A stretch of DNA of 64,000 nucleotides from Pseudomonas graminis (GTDB lineage: Bacteria; Pseudomonadota; Gammaproteobacteria; Pseudomonadales; Pseudomonadaceae). Positions 19,264-27,100 of the stretch are shown here, piece by piece (position 1 is the first letter of the stretch; each line of letters opens with the position of its first letter). The stretch spans positions 372,001-436,000 of the forward strand of contig NZ_SOCR01000007.1 in assembly GCF_004364335.1 (NCBI RefSeq). Reading direction: 5' to 3'. Below the pieces are notes generated by a model that ran no database searches, was not told where the DNA came from, and saw only the letters and a list, made by a program, of their open reading frames with translations. Position numbers and translations under genes: made by a program.

Positions 19264-20147
19264 TGCCCGGCCCTCCCCTGACTGACCCGTTGCGCGCAGT
19301 AGTCGGTGTCCGAGCAGACGAAACTCTGGGTGCCCTGATCGTCGAGGATCAGCTCGTCGAGGAACGAGTCGTGGCTGCCGCAGATCGCACAGCTGTGTTC
19401 CCACTTCTGCACTTCAAAAGGGTGATCCTCGAAGTCCAGGCTGGTGACGCGGGTGAACGGCGGCACCGCGTACAGACGCTTCTCGCGACCGGCGCCGAAC
19501 AGCATCAGCGCCGAGCTCATGTCGAGTTTCGGGTTGTCGAATTTGGGGATCGGCGACGGGTCCATGACGTAGCGCTCGTCGACGGTCACCGGGTAGGCGT
19601 AGGCCGTGGCGATGTGGCCGAAGGTGGCGATGTCTTCGTAGAGCTTGACGTGCATGACGCCATAGTCATTCAGCGCGTGCATGGTGCGGGTCTCGGTTTC
19701 CGACGGTTCGATGAAGCGCAGCGGCTCGGGGATCGGCACCTGATAGACCATGATCTGATCGGCGTGCAGCGGCGTTTCCGGGATGCGGTGGCGGGTCTGG
19801 ATGATCGTCGCTTCGGGCGTGCGCTCAGTGGTGGCGACGCCGGCGGTGCGGGCAAAGAAACGGCGGATCGACACGGCGTTGGTGGTGTCGTCGGCGCCCT
19901 GATCGATGACTTTCAGCACGTCTTCGGCGCCGAGGATCGCGGCGGTCAGTTGCATGCCGCCGGTGCCCCAGCCGTAGGGCAGCGGCATTTCACGGCCACC
20001 GAAGGGCACTTGATAACCGGGAATCGCCACGGCCTTGAGCAGGCCGCGACGGATCATGCGTTTGGTCTGTTCATCCAGATACGCGAAGTTGTAGGCCTCG
20101 TCTCGCGGCGTCTGTGGCTGGGGACGTGGCTGCGTGGCGGCGTTCAT
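19260..20147 (-). CDS. phnJ: Alpha-D-ribose 1-methylphosphonate 5-phosphate C-P lyase PhnJ
   Basis: A 295-residue radical-SAM enzyme that breaks the carbon-phosphorus bond, releasing methane (from methylphosphonate) and a cyclic ribose phosphate. The four cysteines characteristic of PhnJ are present near the C-terminus as C-x2-C-x21-C-x5-C (CAICGSHDS ... FVCSDTDYC). The glycine that carries the catalytic radical in E. coli (Gly32) has its counterpart in AIPGYQVPFGG or the nearby PYGWGTGG segment. It overlaps phnI and phnK by ATGA junctions. Confidence 0.96.
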   Translation of the reverse strand: MNAATQPRPQPQTPRDEAYNFAYLDEQTKRMIRRGLLKAVAIPGYQVPFGGREMPLPYGWGTGGMQLTAAILGAEDVLKVIDQGADDTTNAVSIRRFFARTAGVATTERTPEATIIQTRHRIPETPLHADQIMVYQVPIPEPLRFIEPSETETRTMHALNDYGVMHVKLYEDIATFGHIATAYAYPVTVDERYVMDPSPIPKFDNPKLDMSSALMLFGAGREKRLYAVPPFTRVTSLDFEDHPFEVQKWEHSCAICGSHDSFLDELILDDQGTQSFVCSDTDYCAQRVSQGRAGQ

Positions 20148-21217
20148 TGAGCCGGCTCCTTGGAGGGCTTGCGCAGTTTGCGGATCAGTTCCAGTTCGGC
20201 CTGGAAGTCCACGTAGTGCGGCAGTTTCAGGTGCGAGACGAAACCGGCGGCCTCGACGTTGTCGCAGTGGGCGAGCACGAACTCTTCCTGCTGGGCCGGC
20301 GAGACGATTTCTTCGCTGTATTCACCGGCGCGCAGGGAGCGGTCCACCAGCGCCATGCCCATGGCTTTGCGCTCGGCATGCCCGAAGGCCAGGCCATAGC
20401 CGCGCGTGAATTGCGGCAGCTCGGTGGCGGAACCGACGAACTGGTTGACCATTTCGCACTCGGTCAGCTCGATGGCGCCAATGGAAATCGGAAAGCCCAG
20501 CTCTTCCGGCTCGATCCACACCTCCACTTCACCCACCCGAATTTCGCCGGCAAACGGGTGATTGCGGCCATAGCCGCGCTGGGTCGAATAGCCCAGCGCC
20601 AACAGGAACCCTTCATCGCCCCGGGCCAGCGCTTGCAGGCGTTCGGCGCGGCTGGCCGGGTACTCCAGCGGCTCGCGGGTGATGTCGGCGACCGGCGCGC
20701 CGGTGTCCTGTTCTTCCTTGATCAGGCCTTCTTTTGCGAGCAGCCCCAGCACCCGCGGACAGTCCTGAACGGCGGCGTCGGCCTGGGCTTCAGGGCCGGG
20801 AAATTCGCCTTCGGCCAGCAAGGTGAAATCCAGCAGACGGTGGGTGTAATCGAAGGTCGGGCCCAGCAATTGCCCGCCGGGGACGTCCTTGAACGTGGCC
20901 GACAAACGCCGGTTGAGCTGCATGGCCGAGGTGTCGATGGGCAGACTGGCGCTGAAGCGGGTCAGCGTGGTGCGGTAGGCGCGCAGCAGGAAGATCGCTT
21001 CAACCAGATCGCCGGCCGACTGCTTGATCGCCAGCGCCGCCAGTTCGGCGTCGTAAAGCGAGCCTTCTGTCATCACCCGGGCGACGGCCAGGGGCAGTTG
21101 CTGACGGATCTGTTCCACGCCCAGTTCCGCGACGGACGTGTCGCCCCGGCGCTGTTTCGCCAGCAGTTTGTGGGCATTGTCGATGGCCTGTTCGCCACCC
21201 TTGACGGCAACGTACAT
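20144..21217 (-). CDS. phnI: C-P lyase core complex protein PhnI
   Basis: A 357-residue protein beginning MYVAVKGGEQAIDNAHKLL, as PhnI does. In E. coli, PhnI alone has nucleosidase activity and, with PhnGHL, joins phosphonate to the ribose of a nucleoside triphosphate. Other recognisable stretches are GYSTQRGYGRNHPFAGEIRV and GLAFGHAERKAMGMALVDR. Length matches the family. It starts in a TGATG overlap with phnH and ends in an ATGA overlap with phnJ, consistent with balanced synthesis of complex subunits. Confidence 0.95.
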   Translation of the reverse strand: MYVAVKGGEQAIDNAHKLLAKQRRGDTSVAELGVEQIRQQLPLAVARVMTEGSLYDAELAALAIKQSAGDLVEAIFLLRAYRTTLTRFSASLPIDTSAMQLNRRLSATFKDVPGGQLLGPTFDYTHRLLDFTLLAEGEFPGPEAQADAAVQDCPRVLGLLAKEGLIKEEQDTGAPVADITREPLEYPASRAERLQALARGDEGFLLALGYSTQRGYGRNHPFAGEIRVGEVEVWIEPEELGFPISIGAIELTECEMVNQFVGSATELPQFTRGYGLAFGHAERKAMGMALVDRSLRAGEYSEEIVSPAQQEEFVLAHCDNVEAAGFVSHLKLPHYVDFQAELELIRKLRKPSKEPAQ

Positions 21218-21876
21218 CAGGCGGCTCCTTTCGACTGTTGAGGCCTGGACTGCTGGGGCTTGAACATCACTTGGGTGCTGCGCGGCAGGCCGAGCAATTC
21301 GCTGCCGGCGACGAAGAACACGTCGATGCCGCGCGGGAAATCATTGCGCGCTTCGCGCTCCTGCCAGAACGCCTCCTGCAACGGCAGGCTGACGTGGTTT
21401 TTGCTTTCGATGCCCGGCCCATGCCAGGCCAGTTGCGTGCCGCCCTGCAGGCTCGGCAACTGGACCAATAGCGTGCAGGACTGATCCGGATAGCGGTCGT
21501 TACCCAGGTCGAAACCGCTGAGGTCGTGCAACTGGCTGTCGTCGAGCAGCGCGAAGCGGGCGTTCTGCCGGTCGCTGACGATCGGGCAGCCGCAATGGAA
21601 GGTCAGGTTGGCGCGAATGGCCTGGGTGTCGAACGTCGGCGCGAGCCACAGTGGCGTGTCGATGTCCAGCAAGGCCAGGCACAGGGCGTGGCTGGCGGCG
21701 GCGAGGCCTTCGAGGTGCGGCGGGGTTTGCGTGGCGAGCAGGCTTTGCGCGACACCGGGGCCGGCCAGCGCCTTGAGGGCGGCGCGAAAACTGCGCTGGG
21801 CATCCAGCACCGGGTCGGCGAATGCTGGCTGCAGCAGCGAGGCGGGCAAGGATTCAGTTGCGAGAGAGGTGCTCAT
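21217..21876 (-). CDS. phnH: C-P lyase core complex protein PhnH
   Basis: A 219-residue subunit of the PhnGHIJ core. It has the usual PhnH features: AFADPVLDAQRSFRAALKAL near the N-terminus, a middle segment DIDTPLWLAP and GPGIESKNHVSLPL near residue 168. PhnH is structurally like a PLP-transferase fold that lost its cofactor and acts as a scaffold. TGATG junctions couple it to phnG before and phnI after. Confidence 0.94.
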   Translation of the reverse strand: MSTSLATESLPASLLQPAFADPVLDAQRSFRAALKALAGPGVAQSLLATQTPPHLEGLAAASHALCLALLDIDTPLWLAPTFDTQAIRANLTFHCGCPIVSDRQNARFALLDDSQLHDLSGFDLGNDRYPDQSCTLLVQLPSLQGGTQLAWHGPGIESKNHVSLPLQEAFWQEREARNDFPRGIDVFFVAGSELLGLPRSTQVMFKPQQSRPQQSKGAA

Positions 21877-22358
21877 CAGTTCTCTCCTCTGACCAGGGTG
21901 AAGAAGTCCACTTTGGTCGCGGCGGTTTCGGCTTGTTGTTGGGTCCGGCGCATGTCTTGCGCACGGGCCAGCGGGTCGATCAGGTCGCTGATCCAGTGCG
22001 CCTGTTGGGCGCCCTGCAAATGCGCGTCGGCCAGGGCGGCGAGTTCGGCGTGGGCCTTGTCGCGCCCCGCCAGGTAGCTGAAGCCGGTGCGGCCGTCGGC
22101 CAGGCGCACCACACAGCGGGTTACGGTCATCTCGCCGACGTTGAACGGCGCACCGCTGCCGCCCATGCGGCCCCGCACCAGGGTCATGCCTATTTCCGGC
22201 GCGCGGATCAGTTGGTAGTCGGCGTCACGCAACGCGGCTTCGTGGGCCAGGAGTTCGCTGCGGCGGCTGCGCGAGAGCACACCAATCCAGTGCTGGCGCG
22301 CGGCGTGGTCCGGTACTTGGGCGTCGGATGCGGTGGAGCAAGCGGGTGTGGCAGTCAT
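21876..22358 (-). CDS. phnG: C-P lyase core complex protein PhnG
   Basis: A 160-residue subunit of the C-P lyase core. The conserved block HWIGVLSRSRRSELLAHEA is followed by a MTLVRGRMGGSGAPFNVGEM segment typical of PhnG, then GRTGFSYLAGRDKAHAELAA. ATG 22358 (MTATPAC) is preferred because a GGAG lies 9 bp upstream; the ATG at 22367 would sit on that site. It starts 14 bp after phnF and overlaps phnH by one base. Confidence 0.92.
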   Translation of the reverse strand: MTATPACSTASDAQVPDHAARQHWIGVLSRSRRSELLAHEAALRDADYQLIRAPEIGMTLVRGRMGGSGAPFNVGEMTVTRCVVRLADGRTGFSYLAGRDKAHAELAALADAHLQGAQQAHWISDLIDPLARAQDMRRTQQQAETAATKVDFFTLVRGEN

Positions 22359-22372
22359 CGAGGGCATCTCCG

Positions 22373-23191
22373 TCAGGTGACGATCTGATACTGGAAGCGG
22401 TCGGAGCGGCTGGTGGAATGGGCAATCTCCACCGGGTTTCCGTGCGCATCGTGGGACAGGGTGAGCACCGTCAGCGCCGGCAAGTGGCGCGGCATCAGCA
22501 GCACGCTGGCTTCTTCGCGACTGGGCAGGCGCGCGCCGATCAGGCTGAAGGTGCGGGTCAACGGCAACTGGCGTTCGGCAAGGAACTGGCGCACCGAGCC
22601 GCTGACGTAGTCGGCGATCAACGACGCGCGGGTGGCGCAGTAACGGTGGCGAATCAGGCAGACCGGCTGGCCGTCGAGGCGGCGCAGGGTTTGCAGTTCG
22701 ATCAGCGGCGCGTAGGGTTCAAGGCCCAGGTGCCCGGCCTCCTCCGCCGTTGCCGTGCAGAGCCTGCGTTGCAGCAGCACCGCTTCGACGCCGTGGCCCA
22801 GCGCCGCGAGGGATTCGCTGTAGGCACTGCCGGCGGCGACCGGGTACACCAGCGGACGGCCCAGCACCTGAGTGCCTTTGCCCTGTCGGCGCAGCAGGCT
22901 GCCTTCGCGGACCAGCTCGTCGATGGCCCGGCGCACCGTATGGCGGTTGACCTCGAAGCGCGCCGCCAGCTGGGTTTCGGCGGGCAGGTATTCCCCGGCG
23001 GTGTAGCGGTCGAGTTCACTGCGCAGGGTCTGCGCGAGTTCGAGGTACATGGGTTCACGATGAGGCGATTCGCGATGCATGGGCTCGCGATGAAGCGTTT
23101 CGCGGCTCATCGGTTCTCGAATCAGTGCTTCGGATTGTCTAGACAACTGCATGGCTAAAAAAGGGTTCGCACCCTCTCCTGTCGTGGTCAT
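22373..23191 (-). CDS. phnF: Phosphonate operon GntR-family regulator PhnF
   Basis: A 272-residue HutC-subfamily regulator. A winged helix (LPAETQLAARFEVNRHTVRR) near residues 67-86 is followed by a UTRA effector domain with IELQTLRRLDGQPVCLIRHR. In E. coli PhnF represses the operon; the ligand is unclear. The ATG at 23191 overlaps the phnE stop (TAATG); MQLSRQ at 23152 is an alternative. Before the winged helix lie five tandem 5-residue units of the type HREPM (residues 24-48), an extension not expected in this family. Confidence 0.88.
   Translation of the reverse strand: MTTTGEGANPFLAMQLSRQSEALIREPMSRETLHREPMHRESPHREPMYLELAQTLRSELDRYTAGEYLPAETQLAARFEVNRHTVRRAIDELVREGSLLRRQGKGTQVLGRPLVYPVAAGSAYSESLAALGHGVEAVLLQRRLCTATAEEAGHLGLEPYAPLIELQTLRRLDGQPVCLIRHRYCATRASLIADYVSGSVRQFLAERQLPLTRTFSLIGARLPSREEASVLLMPRHLPALTVLTLSHDAHGNPVEIAHSTSRSDRFQYQIVT
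23048..23122 (-). repeat. 15-bp tandem repeat inside phnF, five units
   Basis: Five consecutive 15-bp units on the minus strand encode IREPM, SRETL, HREPM, HRESP and HREPM. Three units are nearly identical at the DNA level (CATCGCGARYCSMTG-like), so the array arose by in-frame duplication and can change length without shifting the frame. Confidence 0.85.
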
Positions 23192-23979
23192 TAGATGAAC
23201 TGCTTGCGCAGGCGCTGGGAGAAGATGTCGATGACGCTCACCACCACGATGATCACCAGCAGCACTGAGCAGGTCTGGGTGAACTGGAAGGCGCGGATGT
23301 TTTCCCAGAGGATCACGCCGATCCCGCCGGCACCGACCATTCCCACCACCGTGGCCGAGCGCACGTTGGATTCGAAGCGGTACAGCGCGTAGGAAATCCA
23401 CAGCGGCATGACCTGCGGAATGACCCCGAAGATCACTTCCTGCAACGCACTGGCGCCGGTGGCACGCACGCCCTCGACCGGGCCCGGATCAATCGCTTCC
23501 ACCGCTTCGGCAAACAGCTTGGCGAGCACGCCGGTGGTGCTGATCCACAACGCGAGGACACCGGCAAACGGGCCCAGGCCGACAGCCACCACGAAGAGCA
23601 TGGCGAAGACCATTTCGTTGATCGAGCGGAACGAATCCATGACCCGGCGCAATGGCTGGTGAATCCACCACGGGGTGATGTTGTCGGCGCAGAGAATGCC
23701 CAGCGGCACCGAGCAGACGATCGCCAGCAGCGTGCCCCACAGGGCGATCTGCACGGTGACGATCATTTCCTTGAGGTAGGCGCGCCATTCGTGGAAGTCA
23801 GGCGGGAAGAAGTCGGCGGCGAAGGTCGCCATGTTGCCGGAATCGCGGTACAGCGCCAGCGGGTTCATTTCCGCGCCGTGCCAGGCCCAGGCCATCATCG
23901 CCAGGAACAGGCCCCAGCCCAGGTATTGCGGCCAGCTGCGCTTGCCAGCGGCTTCGAGGTAAGCAGCGTGAGTGGTCAT
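23191..23979 (-). CDS. phnE: Phosphonate ABC transporter permease PhnE
   Basis: A 262-residue inner-membrane permease with six predicted helices and the cytoplasmic EAA loop [20 protein letters not shown] near residue 158, which docks the PhnC ATPase. Conserved PhnE text includes [20 protein letters not shown] and [14 protein letters not shown]. It forms the channel of the PhnCDE importer for phosphonates and phosphate esters. ATG 23979 ([10 protein letters not shown]) was chosen because the 11 residues before it look non-coding. The stop overlaps the phnF start. Confidence 0.93.
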   Translation of the reverse strand: MTTHAAYLEAAGKRSWPQYLGWGLFLAMMAWAWHGAEMNPLALYRDSGNMATFAADFFPPDFHEWRAYLKEMIVTVQIALWGTLLAIVCSVPLGILCADNITPWWIHQPLRRVMDSFRSINEMVFAMLFVVAVGLGPFAGVLALWISTTGVLAKLFAEAVEAIDPGPVEGVRATGASALQEVIFGVIPQVMPLWISYALYRFESNVRSATVVGMVGAGGIGVILWENIRAFQFTQTCSVLLVIIVVVSVIDIFSQRLRKQFI

Positions 23980-24069
23980 AAAAAGTCCGGTTGCGATCGG
24001 GTGAAGCGTCATGACTGGCGCGCTGTGCCTGCAGGTGATTTACCCACACAGGCAAGCACGCCCCGTGCA

Positions 24070-25074
24070 TCAACCCGCCTTGGCGGTGCCTTGTTTTTCC
24101 AGCTCGGAAATACGGTCCTGCAGCCTGGTCAGCCCGGCGTCGATGTCTTTCAGGCGGGTGGCCTTCTCGTCGGCGCTGAGGGTGGTGCTGGCCGTGGTTT
24201 CGGTCTTCTGCTTGAACAGCTCGAGCTGGCGGATGGTCAGCAACTGGTCGTCCGAGGACTTGAGGAACTTGCCCATCTGCATGTTCTTCAGCACGGCCTT
24301 TTCTTCGTCGGTGTCACCGTAGTTGGCGAAGAAATCGCGGATCTTGTTCTTGTCCACGTCCGACAAGCCCTTGCGCCAGACCATCGGGTCAGCCGGGATC
24401 AGCGGCGATTTCCAGATCACCTTGAGCATCGCGGCCTTGTCCGGCTGGGTGACTTCCAGACGGTCCCAGCTTTCGGTGTTGAAGGTGGCGACGTCCAGTT
24501 GCCCTTTGGCCACGCTGAGGGCGTTGACTTCATGGCTGGAGTTCAGCGTGCGTTTGAAGGCGGTGGCGGCGTCGACGTGGTTCTGCGCGAACACGTAGTA
24601 GCCCGGCACCAGATAGCCCGACGTTGAGTTCGGGTCACCGTTGCCGAAGGTCAGTTCCTTGGCGTGCTTGAGCATGTCCTCGACCGAATTGATCGGGCTG
24701 TCCTTGCGCGCAATGATCACGCTCCAGTAGCCGGGCGCACCGTTGGCGGCGGCGGTCTGGGCGAAGATCTCGCCGCCGGAACGGTCCACCGCTTCCATCG
24801 CCGCCTTGTTGCCCAGCCAGGCCACGTCGACCTTGTTGAAGCGCATGCCCTGGATCAGGCCGGCGTAGTCGGAGGCGAAGGTGGCGTTGACTTTCAGCCC
24901 GGTCTTTTTCGTCATGTCGTCGATGAACGGCTGCCAGACGCTTTTCAGGTTCTGCGACGACTCGGTGGACATGATGCCGAAGTTGATGACGTTGTCGTCG
25001 GCCTGCGCAGTGCCCATCAGGCAACCGGCGACGACAGCGGCAGACGCGAATACGCGCCCGATACGGTTCAACAT
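24070..25074 (-). CDS. phnD: Phosphonate ABC transporter substrate-binding protein PhnD
   Basis: A 334-residue periplasmic binding protein with a signal peptide (MLNRIGRVFASAAVVAG, cleavage after QA near residue 25) and the mature start DDNVINFGIMSTESSQNLK. PhnD hallmarks are MRFNKVDVAWLGNKAAMEAV and FGNGDPNSTSGYLVPGYYVF, whose Ser/Thr residues hold the phosphonate group. The C-terminal ~35 residues are a charged coiled-coil tail. It delivers 2-aminoethylphosphonate-like ligands to PhnE/PhnC. It starts 66 bp after phnC. Confidence 0.95.
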   Translation of the reverse strand: MLNRIGRVFASAAVVAGCLMGTAQADDNVINFGIMSTESSQNLKSVWQPFIDDMTKKTGLKVNATFASDYAGLIQGMRFNKVDVAWLGNKAAMEAVDRSGGEIFAQTAAANGAPGYWSVIIARKDSPINSVEDMLKHAKELTFGNGDPNSTSGYLVPGYYVFAQNHVDAATAFKRTLNSSHEVNALSVAKGQLDVATFNTESWDRLEVTQPDKAAMLKVIWKSPLIPADPMVWRKGLSDVDKNKIRDFFANYGDTDEEKAVLKNMQMGKFLKSSDDQLLTIRQLELFKQKTETTASTTLSADEKATRLKDIDAGLTRLQDRISELEKQGTAKAG

Positions 25075-25140
25075 GGGGAACTCCCGGAGCTGGTTTTCGT
25101 GTGGGGTTGGGTGTTGTCTGTTACCGGTGCCGCCACTGAG

Positions 25141-25974
25141 TCAGGCGCGGGCCATCAGCAATTGGGGCGGTCGTTCGGTGTTCCGCGCGCTGCCGTCGAA
25201 CATCAGGCTGGTGTCGGCGTCGGCGCCATACAGGTCGTTGAGGAACTGGCTGTTAAGCTCGCAGCCGTTGCCGTCGAAGTGAATGCGCCCGCCTTTGAGG
25301 GCCACGGCACGCGGGCAATAGCGCACGGCGTAATCCACCTGATGCAGGGTGACGACGACAGTCTTGCCGTCCCGGCGATTGATGTCGGCGAGAATTTCCA
25401 TGACCTTGCGCGCCGATTCGGGGTCGAGGGACGCAATGGGTTCGTCGGCAAGAATCACTTCGGCCTGCTGGGTCAGCGCGCGGGCAATGGCCACCCGCTG
25501 CTGCTGGCCGCCGGACAGGGTCGAGGCCCGTTGCGGCGCGAGATCGGCGAGGCCGACGCGGTCGAGGTTGGCCATGGCGCGGGCTTTCTCCTCGGCGTTG
25601 AACAGCCCCAGGCTGCCACGCCAGCGCGGCATGCGACCGAGGCAGCCGAGCAGGACGTTGTCGAGGACGCTGAGGCGATTGACCAGGTTGAATTGCTGGA
25701 AGATGTAGCCGATGTCGGCGCGCAGGCGCCGCACTTTGCCGTTGAGGCGGCCCGAAGCCTGCACTTCGCGGCCCAGCACCTGGACGCTGCCGCCGTTGCT
25801 GCGATCACAGCAGGCCAGCCCGGCCAGATGCCGCAACAGCGTGGATTTGCCGGAACCGGAAGCGCCGATCAGCGCCACCATTTCTCCGTGTTGTATAGAC
25901 AATGCAAGGTCAACCAAAGCGGTCTTTCCAGCGAATGTCTTGTTCAGGCGGTCGACGTGGATGGCTGCGTTCAT
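25141..25974 (-). CDS. phnC: Phosphonate ABC transporter ATP-binding protein PhnC
   Basis: A 277-residue ABC ATPase with Walker [17 protein letters not shown] near residue 34, Q-loop [19 protein letters not shown] near 90, signature [15 protein letters not shown] near 154 and Walker [16 protein letters not shown]. It energises phosphonate uptake and is the first gene of the operon. ATG 25974 ([10 protein letters not shown]) was chosen because the 30 upstream codons are unlike the family. A possible Pho box lies about 125 bp upstream, fitting induction by phosphate starvation. Confidence 0.94.
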   Translation of the reverse strand: MNAAIHVDRLNKTFAGKTALVDLALSIQHGEMVALIGASGSGKSTLLRHLAGLACCDRSNGGSVQVLGREVQASGRLNGKVRRLRADIGYIFQQFNLVNRLSVLDNVLLGCLGRMPRWRGSLGLFNAEEKARAMANLDRVGLADLAPQRASTLSGGQQQRVAIARALTQQAEVILADEPIASLDPESARKVMEILADINRRDGKTVVVTLHQVDYAVRYCPRAVALKGGRIHFDGNGCELNSQFLNDLYGADADTSLMFDGSARNTERPPQLLMARA

Positions 25975-26098
25975 GGGCTTCTCTGGTCTTGTGATTCCAG
26001 CGTCCTGCCGGGGTGAATGATCAGCCGCACGACCGTCCATGGCCGCGTTCGGTGCGAGTGACATTAGGGGCAGCCTGTGGCAGTTCCATGAATCGACG

Positions 26099-26116
26099 AT
26101 GACTGTGGAGTGGCAG
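26099..26116 (-). promoter_or_regulatory. Possible Pho box upstream of phnC
   Basis: On the minus strand the sequence reads CTGCCAC-TCCA-CAGTCAT, against the PhoB consensus of two CTGTCAT heptamers separated by 4 bp (5/7 and 6/7 matches). It sits 125 bp upstream of the phnC start in the right orientation. A further half-site-like CTGCCAC lies at about 26078-26084. Confidence 0.45.
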
Positions 26117-26301
26117 TTCGGAGACCATTTGATGCGGGGTTTTTCGTGGGTTTTGTGGACATCAGGACGTCGAAGGGCGGTTTAGGCGCTGTGCGGGCTA
26201 GACAAGTTGCGCGGATGTTGAAGGCTGGATGGCGGGGTTAAAGGCGGGGTTGAAACAAATAATTCGTGCCGTTGGTCCGTTGGCACAACGCGATGCAGTG
26301 G

Positions 26302-26783
26302 GTGGGACTGGATTTAGACGGGAAAGCGTCAGGCGTTACGCCGCAGTACTGATGCCTGGCAGCGGTTCTGTAGGAGCCGGCTTGCTGGCGAATGCGGTGG
26401 GCCAGAACCGAGAGTGTTGGCTGACGAAACCGGTTCGCCAGCAAGCCGGCTCCTACAGTTTCGCGTCGTGCCTGCGTCGGTAGGACTGGCTTTAGCCGGG
26501 AAAGCGTAAGGCGTCACGCCGCAGAACTGAGGGTGTTCAGACTGGCCTCTTCCCGGCTGAAGCCGGTCCTACTATGGGAATGCATTCGTCCATCAGGACC
26601 GGCTTCAGCCTGGGATGGACGCGGAGCGTCAGGGGATGCATACCCACGCGGAGCGTGGGCACGATCAGAAATCAACCGGTTTGATGAAGATCAACTGTAG
26701 GAGCGCGCTTGCCCGCGAATTGCGGTGGATCAGACGCATTAATATGACTGACAGGACGCCATCGCGGGCAAGCGCGCTCCTAC
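26302..26783. repeat. REP/REPIN cluster, three families plus a CCCACGCGG palindrome
   Basis: Elements seen: a degenerate CCGGCTTTAGCCGGGAA type near 26302, 26480, 26549 and 26598; a GTAGGAGCCGGCTTGCTGGC pair at 26370 and 26434; and a GTAGGAGCGCGCTTGCCCGC pair at 26698-26720 and 26761-26783. Between 26617 and 26668 lies the other repeat text GACGCGGAGCGTCAGGGGAT followed by the palindrome CCCACGCGGAGCGTGGG, which also occurs near 29308 and 57288. No gene is seen from 25975 to 27100. Confidence 0.85.
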
Positions 26784-26817
26784 AGGGGATTACATCCGCT
26801 CTTGATCCGCTTTTGAT

Positions 26818-27098
26818 CTGCTTTTGATCTTCGTACGCAAATAGTCCAGACGACGCCAATCGCGACTTGGGTGCAGGCTGAACGCAGGTCTCGCTCCGTG
26901 GGCCGAGCGGCATGGATGCCGCGAGAGCCGCCCCCCGCCATGGATGGCGGATGGCGGCGGGCCCACGGAGCGGGACCGGAGTGAAGGTACCCGACGAAGT
27001 CGGGCCAAACCAGGAGCAGGCACTTTTGCTTACTTTTGGTGCTTTTCAAAAGTAAGTCGCCGAAGGCGAAACGGTCTGCCCCCAGGCGGACGCCTTTG
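26818..27098 (-). repeat. Structured dispersed repeat, copy B (~280 bp)
   Basis: Reverse-orientation copy of the element at 12161 and 56886. The large stem is present (one C/A mismatch), as are the two inner hairpins. The small stem differs in sequence but is still perfect: CTTACTTTTG (27029-27038) with CAAAAGTAAG (27047-27056), where the other copies have GTTACTTG/CAAGTAAC. The repeat runs up to the stop codon of the chemoreceptor gene at 27101. The GATCTGCTTTTGATC edge at 26815-26830 corresponds to the 3' border. Confidence 0.85.
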
Positions 27099-27100
27099 AT

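Noticed and set aside
18433..19404. Longer PhnK start and other extended starts in the phn operon
   Set aside because: The added residues are unrelated to the families and lie inside the preceding gene; internal ATG codons at ATGA/TGATG junctions fit better.
24028..24054. Attenuator hairpin between phnD and phnE
   Set aside because: Only a 5-bp GCCTG/CAGGC pairing with a long loop; too weak to call.
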